Positions 56,609 to 64,000 of a stretch of 64,000 nucleotides of DNA are shown one piece after another. The translations under genes were made by a program, and so were the position numbers. Source of the DNA: Cellvibrio sp. pealriver (lineage in GTDB: Bacteria > Pseudomonadota > Gammaproteobacteria > Pseudomonadales > Cellvibrionaceae); assembly GCF_001183545.1 (NCBI RefSeq), contig NZ_KQ236688.1, forward strand, positions 1-64,000, read 5' to 3'. A model generated the notes under the pieces. It did not search any database and was not told the DNA's origin. It worked only from the letters and a program-made list of their open reading frames with translations. Position 1 is the first letter of the stretch; every line of letters begins with the position of its first letter.

Positions 56609-57214
56609 TTAGGAATTCATTTCAAGATAGCGTTGGTGTAGTTTTTCTATTTGTTCGTCAAGCTCATCAAGGTTGCCGTGGTTTTGGATGATATCATCTG
56701 CTTTTGCACAGCGATCTTGTCTTGATAATTGTGTATTCATGATTGCTTTAATTTGGGCCGTATCATTACGGTCACGCGTACTTGCTCTTTCTATTTGTAG
56801 CTGTTCGCTGGCATCAATCACCAAAATGCGATCAGTTAATTCAAATTGACGTGTTTCCAATAACAGAGGCGATGCCAGAATCACATAAGGGCTTTCTGCA
56901 TTTGCCAGTTTATTGCGTATTTCCAAATTGATGATAGGGTGCAGCAAATTTTCAAGCCATTTTTTTTCGTGTGGATTGGAAAAAATAATGTCGCGGAGTT
57001 TACGTCGGTCGAGCTCCCCGCTCGTTGTCAGTATTTCCTCGCCAAAATGAAGGCTGATGCCATGTAGTGCTGTGCTACCGGGTAAAACAACGTCACGCGC
57101 AATATTGTCCGCATCAACAATAACTATTCCTCTCGCAGCAAAGAGTCGGCAAGCCTCTGATTTTCCGCTGCCAATACCGCCTGTAAGGCCAACAATTAGT
57201 TTGGTATTTTTCAC
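56609..57214 (-). CDS. coaE: Dephospho-CoA kinase CoaE
   Basis: A kinase of about 201 residues catalysing the final step of coenzyme A synthesis. The P-loop is GLTGGIGSGKS near the N-terminus, followed by IVDADNIARDVVLPGS and LRDIIFSNPHEKKWLENLLHPII. VIDASEQLQIERASTRD is the lid region. A GTG at 57214 is chosen, which leaves a 4-nt gap after pilD; the TTG at 57232 would overlap pilD by 14 nt and lengthen the protein to 207. Its place between pilD and yacG is common in gammaproteobacteria. Confidence 0.95.
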   Translation of the reverse strand: MKNTKLIVGLTGGIGSGKSEACRLFAARGIVIVDADNIARDVVLPGSTALHGISLHFGEEILTTSGELDRRKLRDIIFSNPHEKKWLENLLHPIINLEIRNKLANAESPYVILASPLLLETRQFELTDRILVIDASEQLQIERASTRDRNDTAQIKAIMNTQLSRQDRCAKADDIIQNHGNLDELDEQIEKLHQRYLEMNS

Positions 57215-57218
57215 TGAT

Positions 57219-58118
57219 TTAATGAGGAACAAAGAGTTTCAAATAGGTTTGGTTGATGACATCGCCCCATATAAATGCGATCCAACCTGCAATGGCCAAA
57301 TAGGGACCAAAGGGTATAGGAATATTTTTATCGCGACCACGTATCAGTATCATCGATATTCCAATGACTGCCCCAACAAGCGAAGACAACAAAATAATTT
57401 GCGGCAACATTTGCCAGCCCATCCAAGCTCCGAGCGCGGCAAGCAACTTAAAATCGCCATAACCCATACCTTCTTTGCCTGTGAGCATTTTGAAGAGCTT
57501 ATAAACAGACCACAGTGATAAGTAACCTGCAATAGCTCCCCAAAGCGCGCTTGGTAAATCGGTAAATGTGCCGAAGCTATTTACAATCAAACCAAGCCAC
57601 AGCAGTGGAAGCGTAATGTCATCGGGTAATAAGTAGGTGTCGAGGTCAATCATGGTTAATGCGATGAGCGACCAGGTAAAAAATAATGCTGCCAATCCAC
57701 CCCAAGTGATACCCAAGTGGTGGATAGCTGCAACAGAAAGCAATCCTGTCACTATTTCAATAATCGGGTAGCGAACAGAAATACCCTTATGACAATTTGA
57801 GCACTTGCCGCGTAAGATTAGATAGCTAATGATAGGAATATTTTCCCATGCACGAATTTTATGCCCGCAGTGTGGGCAAGTAGATGCAGGAGTCATTAAG
57901 TTAAATGACTCCTGTTCTTTGTTTAGCTGAGGTGATGGTGTTGCGATGTTGCCATCAGTAGCTAAAAAATCCTGACATTGATTTTGCCACTCTCGCTCCA
58001 TCATTTTCGGGAGGCGATAAATAACAACATTCAGAAAACTGCCGACTAATAAACCTAATACGAGTGTGCAAACCATTCCAAGAATCGGATAGGCTTGCAG
58101 AGCAGAAAAAAAAGTCAC
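57219..58118 (-). CDS. pilD: Prepilin leader peptidase / N-methyltransferase PilD
   Basis: A 299-residue membrane aspartic protease. The cytoplasmic loop has two CxxC pairs (CPHCGHKI, CSNCHKG) that bind zinc. Catalytic Asp residues lie in MIDLDTYLLPDDITL and GMGYGDFKLLAALGAWMGW (G-x-G-D). About eight transmembrane helices follow the N-terminal one. It cleaves and N-methylates type IV prepilins, such as the PilA encoded in the same window, and type II secretion pseudopilins. It is encoded directly after pilC. Confidence 0.96.
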   Translation of the reverse strand: MTFFSALQAYPILGMVCTLVLGLLVGSFLNVVIYRLPKMMEREWQNQCQDFLATDGNIATPSPQLNKEQESFNLMTPASTCPHCGHKIRAWENIPIISYLILRGKCSNCHKGISVRYPIIEIVTGLLSVAAIHHLGITWGGLAALFFTWSLIALTMIDLDTYLLPDDITLPLLWLGLIVNSFGTFTDLPSALWGAIAGYLSLWSVYKLFKMLTGKEGMGYGDFKLLAALGAWMGWQMLPQIILLSSLVGAVIGISMILIRGRDKNIPIPFGPYLAIAGWIAFIWGDVINQTYLKLFVPH

Positions 58119-58120
58119 GT

Positions 58121-59407
58121 TTATACAACCGCCCCGAGTTGGAAAATGGGAAGGTACATTGCGACCATCAAGCCACCAACCAATATGCCTAGCACTGACA
58201 TGATCATTGGTTCAAGCAAGGATGTGAGCGTATCAACCATGTTATCAACGGCTTCTTCATAATAAACAGCAACTTTATCAAGCATTGCATCCAGCGCACC
58301 TGACTCTTCACCAATCGCTGACATTTGAATTAATAGCGTTGGGAATATCCCGCTGGCCTTCAATGCGGTATTCAGCTGAATACCTGTAGAAACATCCTCG
58401 CGAACTTTAATAATCGCATTTGCGTAAATTTTATTTCCCGCTGCACCGGCAACAGATGTCAGGGCATCAATTAGAGGTACACCCGCAGCAAATGTGGTTC
58501 CTAATGTTCTTGCGAATCGAGCCATAATCGACAGATAAATGATTTTGCCAACGATCGGAATCCGTAAGACGTATTTATCGACGAGATAAGCAAATGCGCT
58601 GGATCGTCTAACCGCTTCTTTAAAAGCAAACCCGCCTGCAGCCATTCCGATAAGAATAATAAACCAGTAGTTTTGTGCTAATTCAGATAAGTGCAATACA
58701 AATAATGTAAATGCGGGCAGGTCCGCTCCAAATCCGCTAAAGGTTTCTGCAAATTGTGGTACTACTTTGACAAGTAATATCCCGGTCACAACGATCGCAA
58801 CAATAATAACTGCAATAGGATAGGTGAGAGCTTTTTTGATTTTTGCTTTTAATGCTTCGGTTTTTTCTTTGTATGTTGCGATTCTGTCAAGCATGGTTTC
58901 CAGCGCACCCGCTTGCTCCCCTGCATCAACCAGATTACAAAACAGTTCATCGAAGTATTTAGGGTGCTCTTTAAGTGAGTTGGCAAAACCGCCGCCCGCT
59001 GCCACGCTGTCGCGAATTTGCAAAACCAATTTGCGCAGGTTGGGATTTTCCAGACCGTCCGCAACAATATCGAAGGCTTGAACTAACGGAACACCTGCTT
59101 TCATCATTGTCGCCATTTGGCGAGAAAATACAGCTATGTCTGCAGGCTTGATTGCCTTGCCACCTGCACCGAATAAGGGTTTGGGCTTTTTGGATATGGT
59201 CCTTACCGTAATGCCTTGTTTGGCTAACAGTGTTTTAACAATAGTAGGGCTACCGCCATTCATTTCTCCCTGGATTTTATTTCCTTTTTTATCAACACCT
59301 TTATATACATAGGTGTTGCTGGTAGGGATTTGTTTTGTTTTGGCCGCCGCAGTTTTTGTTTTTGCTGCTGAGGAGCTGGCGGGTTTTGTAGTCGATGCTA
59401 GTGCCAT
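58121..59407 (-). CDS. pilC: Type IV pilus inner-membrane platform protein PilC
   Basis: A 428-residue polytopic protein of the GspF/PilC family with two cytoplasmic helical-bundle repeats. The first has FSRQMATMMKAGVPLVQAFDIV and the second ARFARTLGTTFAAGVPLIDALTSV. There are three transmembrane helices (about 200-225, 245-265 and 400-425). The N-terminal 35 residues are a low-complexity Ala/Lys/Thr stretch. PilC links the PilB and PilT motors to the growing pilus. The gene follows pilB by 3 nt and precedes pilD by 2 nt. Confidence 0.96.
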   Translation of the reverse strand: MALASTTKPASSSAAKTKTAAAKTKQIPTSNTYVYKGVDKKGNKIQGEMNGGSPTIVKTLLAKQGITVRTISKKPKPLFGAGGKAIKPADIAVFSRQMATMMKAGVPLVQAFDIVADGLENPNLRKLVLQIRDSVAAGGGFANSLKEHPKYFDELFCNLVDAGEQAGALETMLDRIATYKEKTEALKAKIKKALTYPIAVIIVAIVVTGILLVKVVPQFAETFSGFGADLPAFTLFVLHLSELAQNYWFIILIGMAAGGFAFKEAVRRSSAFAYLVDKYVLRIPIVGKIIYLSIMARFARTLGTTFAAGVPLIDALTSVAGAAGNKIYANAIIKVREDVSTGIQLNTALKASGIFPTLLIQMSAIGEESGALDAMLDKVAVYYEEAVDNMVDTLTSLLEPMIMSVLGILVGGLMVAMYLPIFQLGAVV

Positions 59408-59410
59408 GGA

Positions 59411-61138
59411 TTAATCCTTGGTGACTCGGTTGGCCTCTTCGAGGCTGGTTAATCCCATTGCGACTTTACGCAATGCGGATACCCGTAAATTATTAAAGCC
59501 TGCTTCTTTGGCCGCGCGAGCAATTTGGAGTGAATTACCGCCTTCCATTATAAGGTTCGCAATCAGCGGGGTGATGCGAACCACTTCATATACCCCCACG
59601 CGCCCCTTATAACCACCGTTGCATTTATCGCAGCCAACAGGGTGGAATAACTGGAATTCTGCGCGCGGGATACCTATTTCGTCAAACCCCTCCTGAGTCA
59701 GGATATCTGGTGGGATATCGGTTGCGGGCTTTTTGCAGACAGTGCAAAGCCGGCGAGCCAGACGCTGGGCAATAATCAAGCTTACACTCGTTGCAACGTT
59801 AAACGCTGGAACGCCCATATTTAAAAGACGTGTCAGTGTTTCGGGGGCGGAGTTGGTGTGGAGGGTTGATAGTACCAAGTGACCTGTTTGTGATGCTTTA
59901 ATTGCAATTTCTGCGGTCTCCAAATCACGAATCTCACCCACCATGATGATATCCGGGTCCTGACGCAAGAAGGAGCGAAGAGCCTCTGCAAATGTGAGCC
60001 CCACTTTGGTGTTCATTTGAACCTGATTGATACCTTCCAGGTTAATTTCCACCGGATCTTCTGCAGTAGAAATATTCACTTCCGATGTATTTAGAATATT
60101 AAGGCCAGTATAAAGCGATACGGTTTTACCGCTACCTGTTGGCCCTGTTACCAAAATCATGCCCTGTGATTGGGCTAGCGCGTCCAAATACAGTTTTTTC
60201 TGGTCATCTTCATAACCCAACGCATCAATCCCCAGTTTTGCAGAGCTGGGGTCAAGAATACGCAGTACGATTTTTTCGCCGAATAATGTAGGTAATGTAT
60301 TAACCCGGAAATCGATAGCGCGGGTTTTGGATACTTTCAATTTGATGCGTCCGTCTTGCGGCAGCCTACGCTCGGAGATATCCATCTGCGACATTACTTT
60401 CAAGCGTGCCGCCATACGCGTGGCTAAATTCACGGGTGGGCGAGACATTTCAGTAAGTACGCCATCTGTACGAAAACGAATGCGATAACTTTTTTCATAG
60501 GGCTCAAAGTGAATATCGGATGCGCCTATTTTTATCGCATCCAACAACACTTTATTGATGTATTTAACGATAGGTGCTTCATCTGCTTCGGAGGGTTCAT
60601 CATTACCACTTCCGTTATCCACCGATTGAATATCAAGGTCATCCAGATTCTCATCAAGCCCTCCCAGCGCATCGCTCAGGTTCCCATCCTGAGCATTCAA
60701 ATAATGCTCTATTGCTGCACGTAACTTATCAGCCTCTACCAACACCGCTTCGGTATTAATACCGGTGTTGAATTTAATTTCATCTAATGCGTGTAAGTCT
60801 GTGGGGTCAGTGACTGCTAAAAAAAGGCGATTGCCGCGCCGGGCAATGGGGAGTGTGTGATGCTTGCGAATCAGCTTCTCATCAACCAGTTTTAGCGGAA
60901 TAGAATCTTTGTTGATGGCTGATAAATCAAACACTGGTGAGCCAAATTCTTCTGATGCAACCCTGGCAATTGTTCGCGCATCCAGAATCTCTTTGCTGAC
61001 CAACATATCAACAAAAGGAACACCTTCTTTTTTCGCTTGCGTCACTGTTTTAGCGGCTATTTCAGCATCGAGCAGATTGTCAGCTACCAAGCGGCGAGCC
61101 AAACCATTCAAAGAAGCTGTGCTTGCTGGATTATTCAT
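59411..61138 (-). CDS. pilB: Type IV pilus assembly ATPase PilB
   Basis: A 575-residue hexameric ATPase that powers pilus extension. A GspE-N/MshEN-type domain occupies about residues 1-150. The catalytic domain has Walker [11 protein letters not shown], the Asp box [17 protein letters not shown], Walker [18 protein letters not shown], and the His box [11 protein letters not shown]. Four cysteines, CTVCKK and CDKCNGG, bind zinc. The ATG at 61138 is preferred to an upstream TTG. MshEN domains of some PilB/MshE proteins bind c-di-GMP; this cannot be judged firmly here. Confidence 0.96.
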   Translation of the reverse strand: MNNPASTASLNGLARRLVADNLLDAEIAAKTVTQAKKEGVPFVDMLVSKEILDARTIARVASEEFGSPVFDLSAINKDSIPLKLVDEKLIRKHHTLPIARRGNRLFLAVTDPTDLHALDEIKFNTGINTEAVLVEADKLRAAIEHYLNAQDGNLSDALGGLDENLDDLDIQSVDNGSGNDEPSEADEAPIVKYINKVLLDAIKIGASDIHFEPYEKSYRIRFRTDGVLTEMSRPPVNLATRMAARLKVMSQMDISERRLPQDGRIKLKVSKTRAIDFRVNTLPTLFGEKIVLRILDPSSAKLGIDALGYEDDQKKLYLDALAQSQGMILVTGPTGSGKTVSLYTGLNILNTSEVNISTAEDPVEINLEGINQVQMNTKVGLTFAEALRSFLRQDPDIIMVGEIRDLETAEIAIKASQTGHLVLSTLHTNSAPETLTRLLNMGVPAFNVATSVSLIIAQRLARRLCTVCKKPATDIPPDILTQEGFDEIGIPRAEFQLFHPVGCDKCNGGYKGRVGVYEVVRITPLIANLIMEGGNSLQIARAAKEAGFNNLRVSALRKVAMGLTSLEEANRVTKD

Positions 61139-61350
61139 ATATAGGGTCCGGTAGAGCAATTTATAACATCGTAAGTGATGAATATTAGCCTATGTTCTGC
61201 GGAAGATGTGCGAGGAAATAGCTGGTTGACAAAAAATGTCACTTAATGTCCGAATGGGTAAGTAAGTTGCCGGGCATTAACATGGTGAAACAAGGCTACA
61301 AAATTGGTAAAGCCTTGTTGCGGCAGCACTTCTGCGCTTTATTTACGAAG

Positions 61351-61367
61351 TTGGTATGGGGCTTGCT
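61351..61367 (+). promoter_or_regulatory. Sigma54 (RpoN) promoter of pilA
   Basis: TTGGTATGGGGCTTGCT fits the -24/-12 consensus YTGGCACGRNNNTTGCW at all but two defined positions, with the GG and GC exactly 10 nt apart. It lies 54 nt before the pilA ATG. PilR/PilS-activated RpoN promoters of this kind drive pilA in Pseudomonas. Confidence 0.8.
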
Positions 61368-61421
61368 CTACTCAAAGTGTTGTTCTAACACGGCATATGC
61401 CAATCAACCTTGGAGTTAAAT

Positions 61422-61934
61422 ATGAAAAAGTCTATGCAAAAGGGTTTTACCCTCATTGAATTGATGATCGTTGTTGCGATTATCGGTATTTTGGCTGCTG
61501 TAGCGCTGCCGCAATACCAAACTTACGTTGCTAAATCTCAGGTTACCCGTGTAATGGGCGAATTGAGTGCAATCAAAGGTGTAGTTGAGACTTGCTTGAT
61601 GGCTGGTAAAACTAACCCTGTAGGTCCAGGTGGTTCAGATGTTGCTCCTGATTGTTTGATTGGTTTCAGTGGTAGCTCTTTGCTAGGGCAAGAAACTGCA
61701 GGCACCCCAATTCCCACAACAGCAGCTGATGGTTTAGGTAGTGCTCTGGTAACTATCGCAGCTGATGAATCATCTGTTGCGGGTACATTTGGTAATAGCG
61801 CTTCTGCCGTTTTAACAGGCGATACTTTGACATGGAGCCGCGATGCAAATGGTACTTGGACTTGTGCAACTACTGCTGACGCACAATACGCACCACCAGG
61901 TTGTCCAGGTGCTGCAGCGGCTGCCGCGCCATAA
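61422..61934 (+). CDS. pilA: Type IV major pilin PilA
   Basis: A 170-residue type IVa prepilin. The leader MKKSMQKG is cleaved by PilD before Phe; the mature protein starts [22 protein letters not shown] with Glu5. Cysteines occur in VVETCLMAG and VAPDCLIGF, and a second pair in WTCATT and PPGCPG, the last probably closing the D-loop. The C-terminus then carries an unusual poly-alanine tail, GAAAAAAP. The ATG at 61422 is preceded by GGAG. It has its own sigma54 promoter and terminator and is divergent from pilB. Confidence 0.95.
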   Translation: MKKSMQKGFTLIELMIVVAIIGILAAVALPQYQTYVAKSQVTRVMGELSAIKGVVETCLMAGKTNPVGPGGSDVAPDCLIGFSGSSLLGQETAGTPIPTTAADGLGSALVTIAADESSVAGTFGNSASAVLTGDTLTWSRDANGTWTCATTADAQYAPPGCPGAAAAAAP

Positions 61935-61953
61935 TTTTTAGTGTGTTTACAGG

Positions 61954-61977
61954 AAGCCACCTTCGGGTGGCTTTTTT
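61954..61977 (+). terminator. Terminator after pilA
   Basis: An 8-bp stem (AAGCCACC with GGTGGCTT) closed by a TTCG tetraloop and followed by further T. It lies 20 nt before the hydrolase gene and may allow some read-through. Confidence 0.88.
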
Positions 61978-61997
61978 ATTTACAAAGTTAATATCTT

Positions 61998-63227
61998 ATG
62001 AAATCAAAGTTGATTAAATACCTTGTTACGGCATTTCTGATTGCGGTTTCCTTCTGGTTTTATTTCCAGCTCTCTACCTACCCCTATAAAGTGGCTCGTT
62101 GGTATCAACCGCTTGAAGCCAAATTTGTTTTAACATTTGCTACACAATGTTCTCCTGATGCGGGTTGGTTGGGATTGTTTATTGATCATGCCGTTACCAA
62201 CCAAGGGGCTTATTCTGCACAGGTCACGTTTTTAGATTCTGATAAGCAAGCATATAGCTGTGAGTCTGGTTATAAAAAAGCGTTTATGAGTGAGCCGGTG
62301 ACATCTAATAATCGCTACCGTTATGCAAGCACCAGCAAGCTGATTACTACATCTGCTATTTTGAAATTGTTGAGTGAGCATCAGATAGATCTTGATAAAA
62401 AAGTAGTGAGCTTTTTTCCTGAGCTAACAGAATTTAGTGATGTTCGTATTGAGCAGATAACGATTGCTCATTTACTTAATCATCGTGCAGGGTTTAATCG
62501 CCTCACATTGGCGGGCGACCCTATGTTTTTACTGCGTAATAAACCTTGGTGTCCGAATGACGTAAGTGAGTTACGTAGATTAAGGCTGGCGTTTAATCCA
62601 GGTGAGCAGCAAATTTACTCCAATCTTGGATATTGCTTATTGGGTGAAATTATTCACCGTGTTACAGGCGAGGATTATCGTAGCTATGTTGAGAAAGCGT
62701 TTACATTAAATGAACGAAATATCAAATTTATAAATAACTACTACTACGATGATGAGGTCAGGTACGACTACCGTTACGAGGAGACCTATAACGATTCCTA
62801 TCTGGGGCTGTTTGATTTTGAAGCAGTGTCTGCCGCAGCAGGCCTTTCAGGTTCTGCTACCGCTTTAGCCGGGTTGTTATGGGATATTCAGCATAGGCAA
62901 TCATCGTCACCCTTTGAATTAAAAGCTCCTAATGGAGAATGCAACTTACTAAAAGTAGATGAATGCCTTGTATTAGGCGTGCGCCATTACCAGCCTGGAA
63001 AAGAAGGGATAATGCTCCATTATCATGAGGGTTATTTACCGGGTTCTGCGTCTGTCGCGGTTGTCGATAGTTACGGTGGTGTAACTGTTTTGCTTAAAAG
63101 TGGTGCCAATCGATATCAAGAAAACCCCGATAATGAGTGGGTTCGTTGGATTTACAAACGATTAACACTTTACTACTTATTACAAGGCAAGTTGCCGGTG
63201 TTGAACGTGATAGCTCCTAATCATTAA
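61998..63227 (+). CDS. Serine hydrolase of the beta-lactamase / class C fold
   Basis: A 409-residue protein with one N-terminal transmembrane helix (about residues 8-25), so it is probably anchored in the inner membrane facing the periplasm. The penicillin-recognising fold is recognisable from S-x-x-K (STSK, Ser111 and Lys114), the Y-S-N triad (207-209), and an H-E-G motif (343-345) in place of K-T-G. Substrates could be peptidoglycan peptides, esters or a pilin modification; sequence does not decide. It begins 20 nt after the pilA terminator and is followed 15 nt later by a pilin accessory gene, so a role linked to pili is possible but inferred. Confidence 0.82.
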   Translation: MKSKLIKYLVTAFLIAVSFWFYFQLSTYPYKVARWYQPLEAKFVLTFATQCSPDAGWLGLFIDHAVTNQGAYSAQVTFLDSDKQAYSCESGYKKAFMSEPVTSNNRYRYASTSKLITTSAILKLLSEHQIDLDKKVVSFFPELTEFSDVRIEQITIAHLLNHRAGFNRLTLAGDPMFLLRNKPWCPNDVSELRRLRLAFNPGEQQIYSNLGYCLLGEIIHRVTGEDYRSYVEKAFTLNERNIKFINNYYYDDEVRYDYRYEETYNDSYLGLFDFEAVSAAAGLSGSATALAGLLWDIQHRQSSSPFELKAPNGECNLLKVDECLVLGVRHYQPGKEGIMLHYHEGYLPGSASVAVVDSYGGVTVLLKSGANRYQENPDNEWVRWIYKRLTLYYLLQGKLPVLNVIAPNH

Positions 63228-63242
63228 TTACCCAAGAACTTA

Positions 63243-63944
63243 ATGTTTATGAAATTTCGTTTTTTTTGTTTTACTTCCCACTTGTTGATTTCATTTGTTA
63301 TTGCACTCCTCACAATTTTCGTTGTGTTTTGGGTGTGGTATCCCTCACCACTTGATAAGGCATTGGGAGTGGCCGATATTTTTTTATTGTTGTTATGCAT
63401 CGATGTGATTATTGGCCCGTTACTGACATTAATTGTTGCTAAGCAAGGCAAAAAGACGTTGAAAATGGATTTGTCTATTATCGGTGCTTTGCAAATTGCT
63501 GCACTGAGTTATGGTTTATATATTGTTGCGCAAGGCAGACCGGTCTGGTTGGTTTATGACAATAATCGTTTTGAAGTTGTGCAAGCCTATGAGGCGGTAA
63601 CTAACCCACAATCTTCACGGGGTGATTTTCCGTTGTCTTTGACTGGCCCTATATGGGGTGCAGTAATTGAGCCTGTACCTGCCACTGTTGCAAGACGAGA
63701 TGCATTTTATCAAGCCGCATTTTTGCAAAAATATGAGTTGGTCGCTAATAAAAGTGGCTCCAATGCCATGCCGATCGAAGTACTTAAACGCTTTAACGAT
63801 GCAGATAAAGTCGAGCAAGAGGCTAGCAAGTATCCAACTGCGAATAGTTATATCCCCATGATAGGCAAACAAAAACCCATGGTTGTGTTTGTTGATAAAA
63901 CAACAGGCGAAGTCATTGCGATTGTTGATCTCGCTCCATGGTAA
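63243..63944 (+). CDS. TfpX/TfpZ-family type IV pilin accessory protein
   Basis: A 233-residue membrane protein. Three hydrophobic segments (about residues 10-35, 42-62 and 75-95) are followed by a periplasmic domain. SHLLISFVIALL, WYPSPLDKALGVADIFLLLLCIDVIIGPLLTLIVAK and LQIAALSYGLYIVAQGRPVWLVYDNNRFEVV are the family's diagnostic regions. In Pseudomonas such genes follow pilA of certain pilin groups and modulate pilin assembly or stability. Here one gene separates it from pilA. An ATG two codons in could also be the start. Confidence 0.85.
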   Translation: MFMKFRFFCFTSHLLISFVIALLTIFVVFWVWYPSPLDKALGVADIFLLLLCIDVIIGPLLTLIVAKQGKKTLKMDLSIIGALQIAALSYGLYIVAQGRPVWLVYDNNRFEVVQAYEAVTNPQSSRGDFPLSLTGPIWGAVIEPVPATVARRDAFYQAAFLQKYELVANKSGSNAMPIEVLKRFNDADKVEQEASKYPTANSYIPMIGKQKPMVVFVDKTTGEVIAIVDLAPW

Positions 63945-64000
63945 ACAGTGGTATTTACCGCGAGCAGAGGAAATTAATTCCACCAGCTATCAAACTATTT

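Overview
The window looks like chromosomal DNA of a gammaproteobacterium, most probably Cellvibrio or a close relative (an inference from gene order and protein style; no database search was possible). Four blocks support this. The dcw cell-wall and division cluster is complete and starts with mraZ downstream of rnpB. A lpoA-yraN-diaA-dolP block lies back to back with rsmI. The lpxC / M23 peptidase / secA / argJ / mutT run is followed by a pilBCD-coaE-yacG operon divergent from a sigma54-type pilA. There are also two large TonB-dependent receptors of the type common in polysaccharide-degrading Cellvibrionaceae.

Layout. 1-9.8 kb: a holD-like gene with rimI, a RegB/RegA (RoxS/RoxR) redox two-component system, a MATE transporter, prfC, two unrecognised small genes, and a secreted protein fusing a chalcone-isomerase-like domain to a TonB C-terminal domain. 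9-10.5 kb: a cyclic-nucleotide-binding protein followed by a PilZ protein. 10.5-11.8 kb: an apparently intact IS3-family element with 26-bp inverted repeats and a 3-bp target duplication. 11.8-14.2 kb: a Lys/Ala-rich histone H1-like protein with 48-bp repeats, then about 1.5 kb without a convincing gene, then an ExbD without an ExbB partner. 14.7-19.6 kb: a YbaK-type deacylase, an aspartate-aminotransferase-like enzyme, and a LemA plus M48 protease pair. 19.6-24.2 kb: dolP, diaA, yraN, lpoA and divergent rsmI. 24.3-30.1 kb: two TonB-dependent receptors and an EamA transporter lying between rsmI and rnpB.

30.3-49.9 kb: rnpB, then a promoter carrying four 10-nt-phased MraZ boxes, then mraZ, rsmH, ftsL, ftsI, murE, murF, mraY, murD, ftsW, murG, murC, ddl, ftsQ, ftsA, ftsZ and lpxC, all on the plus strand and many with overlapping stop and start codons. 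This block encodes the cytoplasmic and lipid-linked steps of peptidoglycan synthesis and the core divisome. 49.9-50.2 kb: a hairpin-rich interval that may encode a small RNA or a leader. 50.2-56.3 kb: an M23 peptidase, secA, argJ and a MutT-ThiE-like fusion. 56.4-61.1 kb (minus strand): yacG, coaE, pilD, pilC and pilB. 61.4-64.0 kb: pilA, a serine beta-lactamase-fold hydrolase and a TfpX/TfpZ-type pilin accessory gene.

Most of the window is housekeeping. The features most worth a second look are the chalcone-isomerase/TonB fusion, the structured interval upstream of the M23 peptidase, the pilA accessory pair, the histone-like repeats, and several perfect inverted repeats in regulatory regions.
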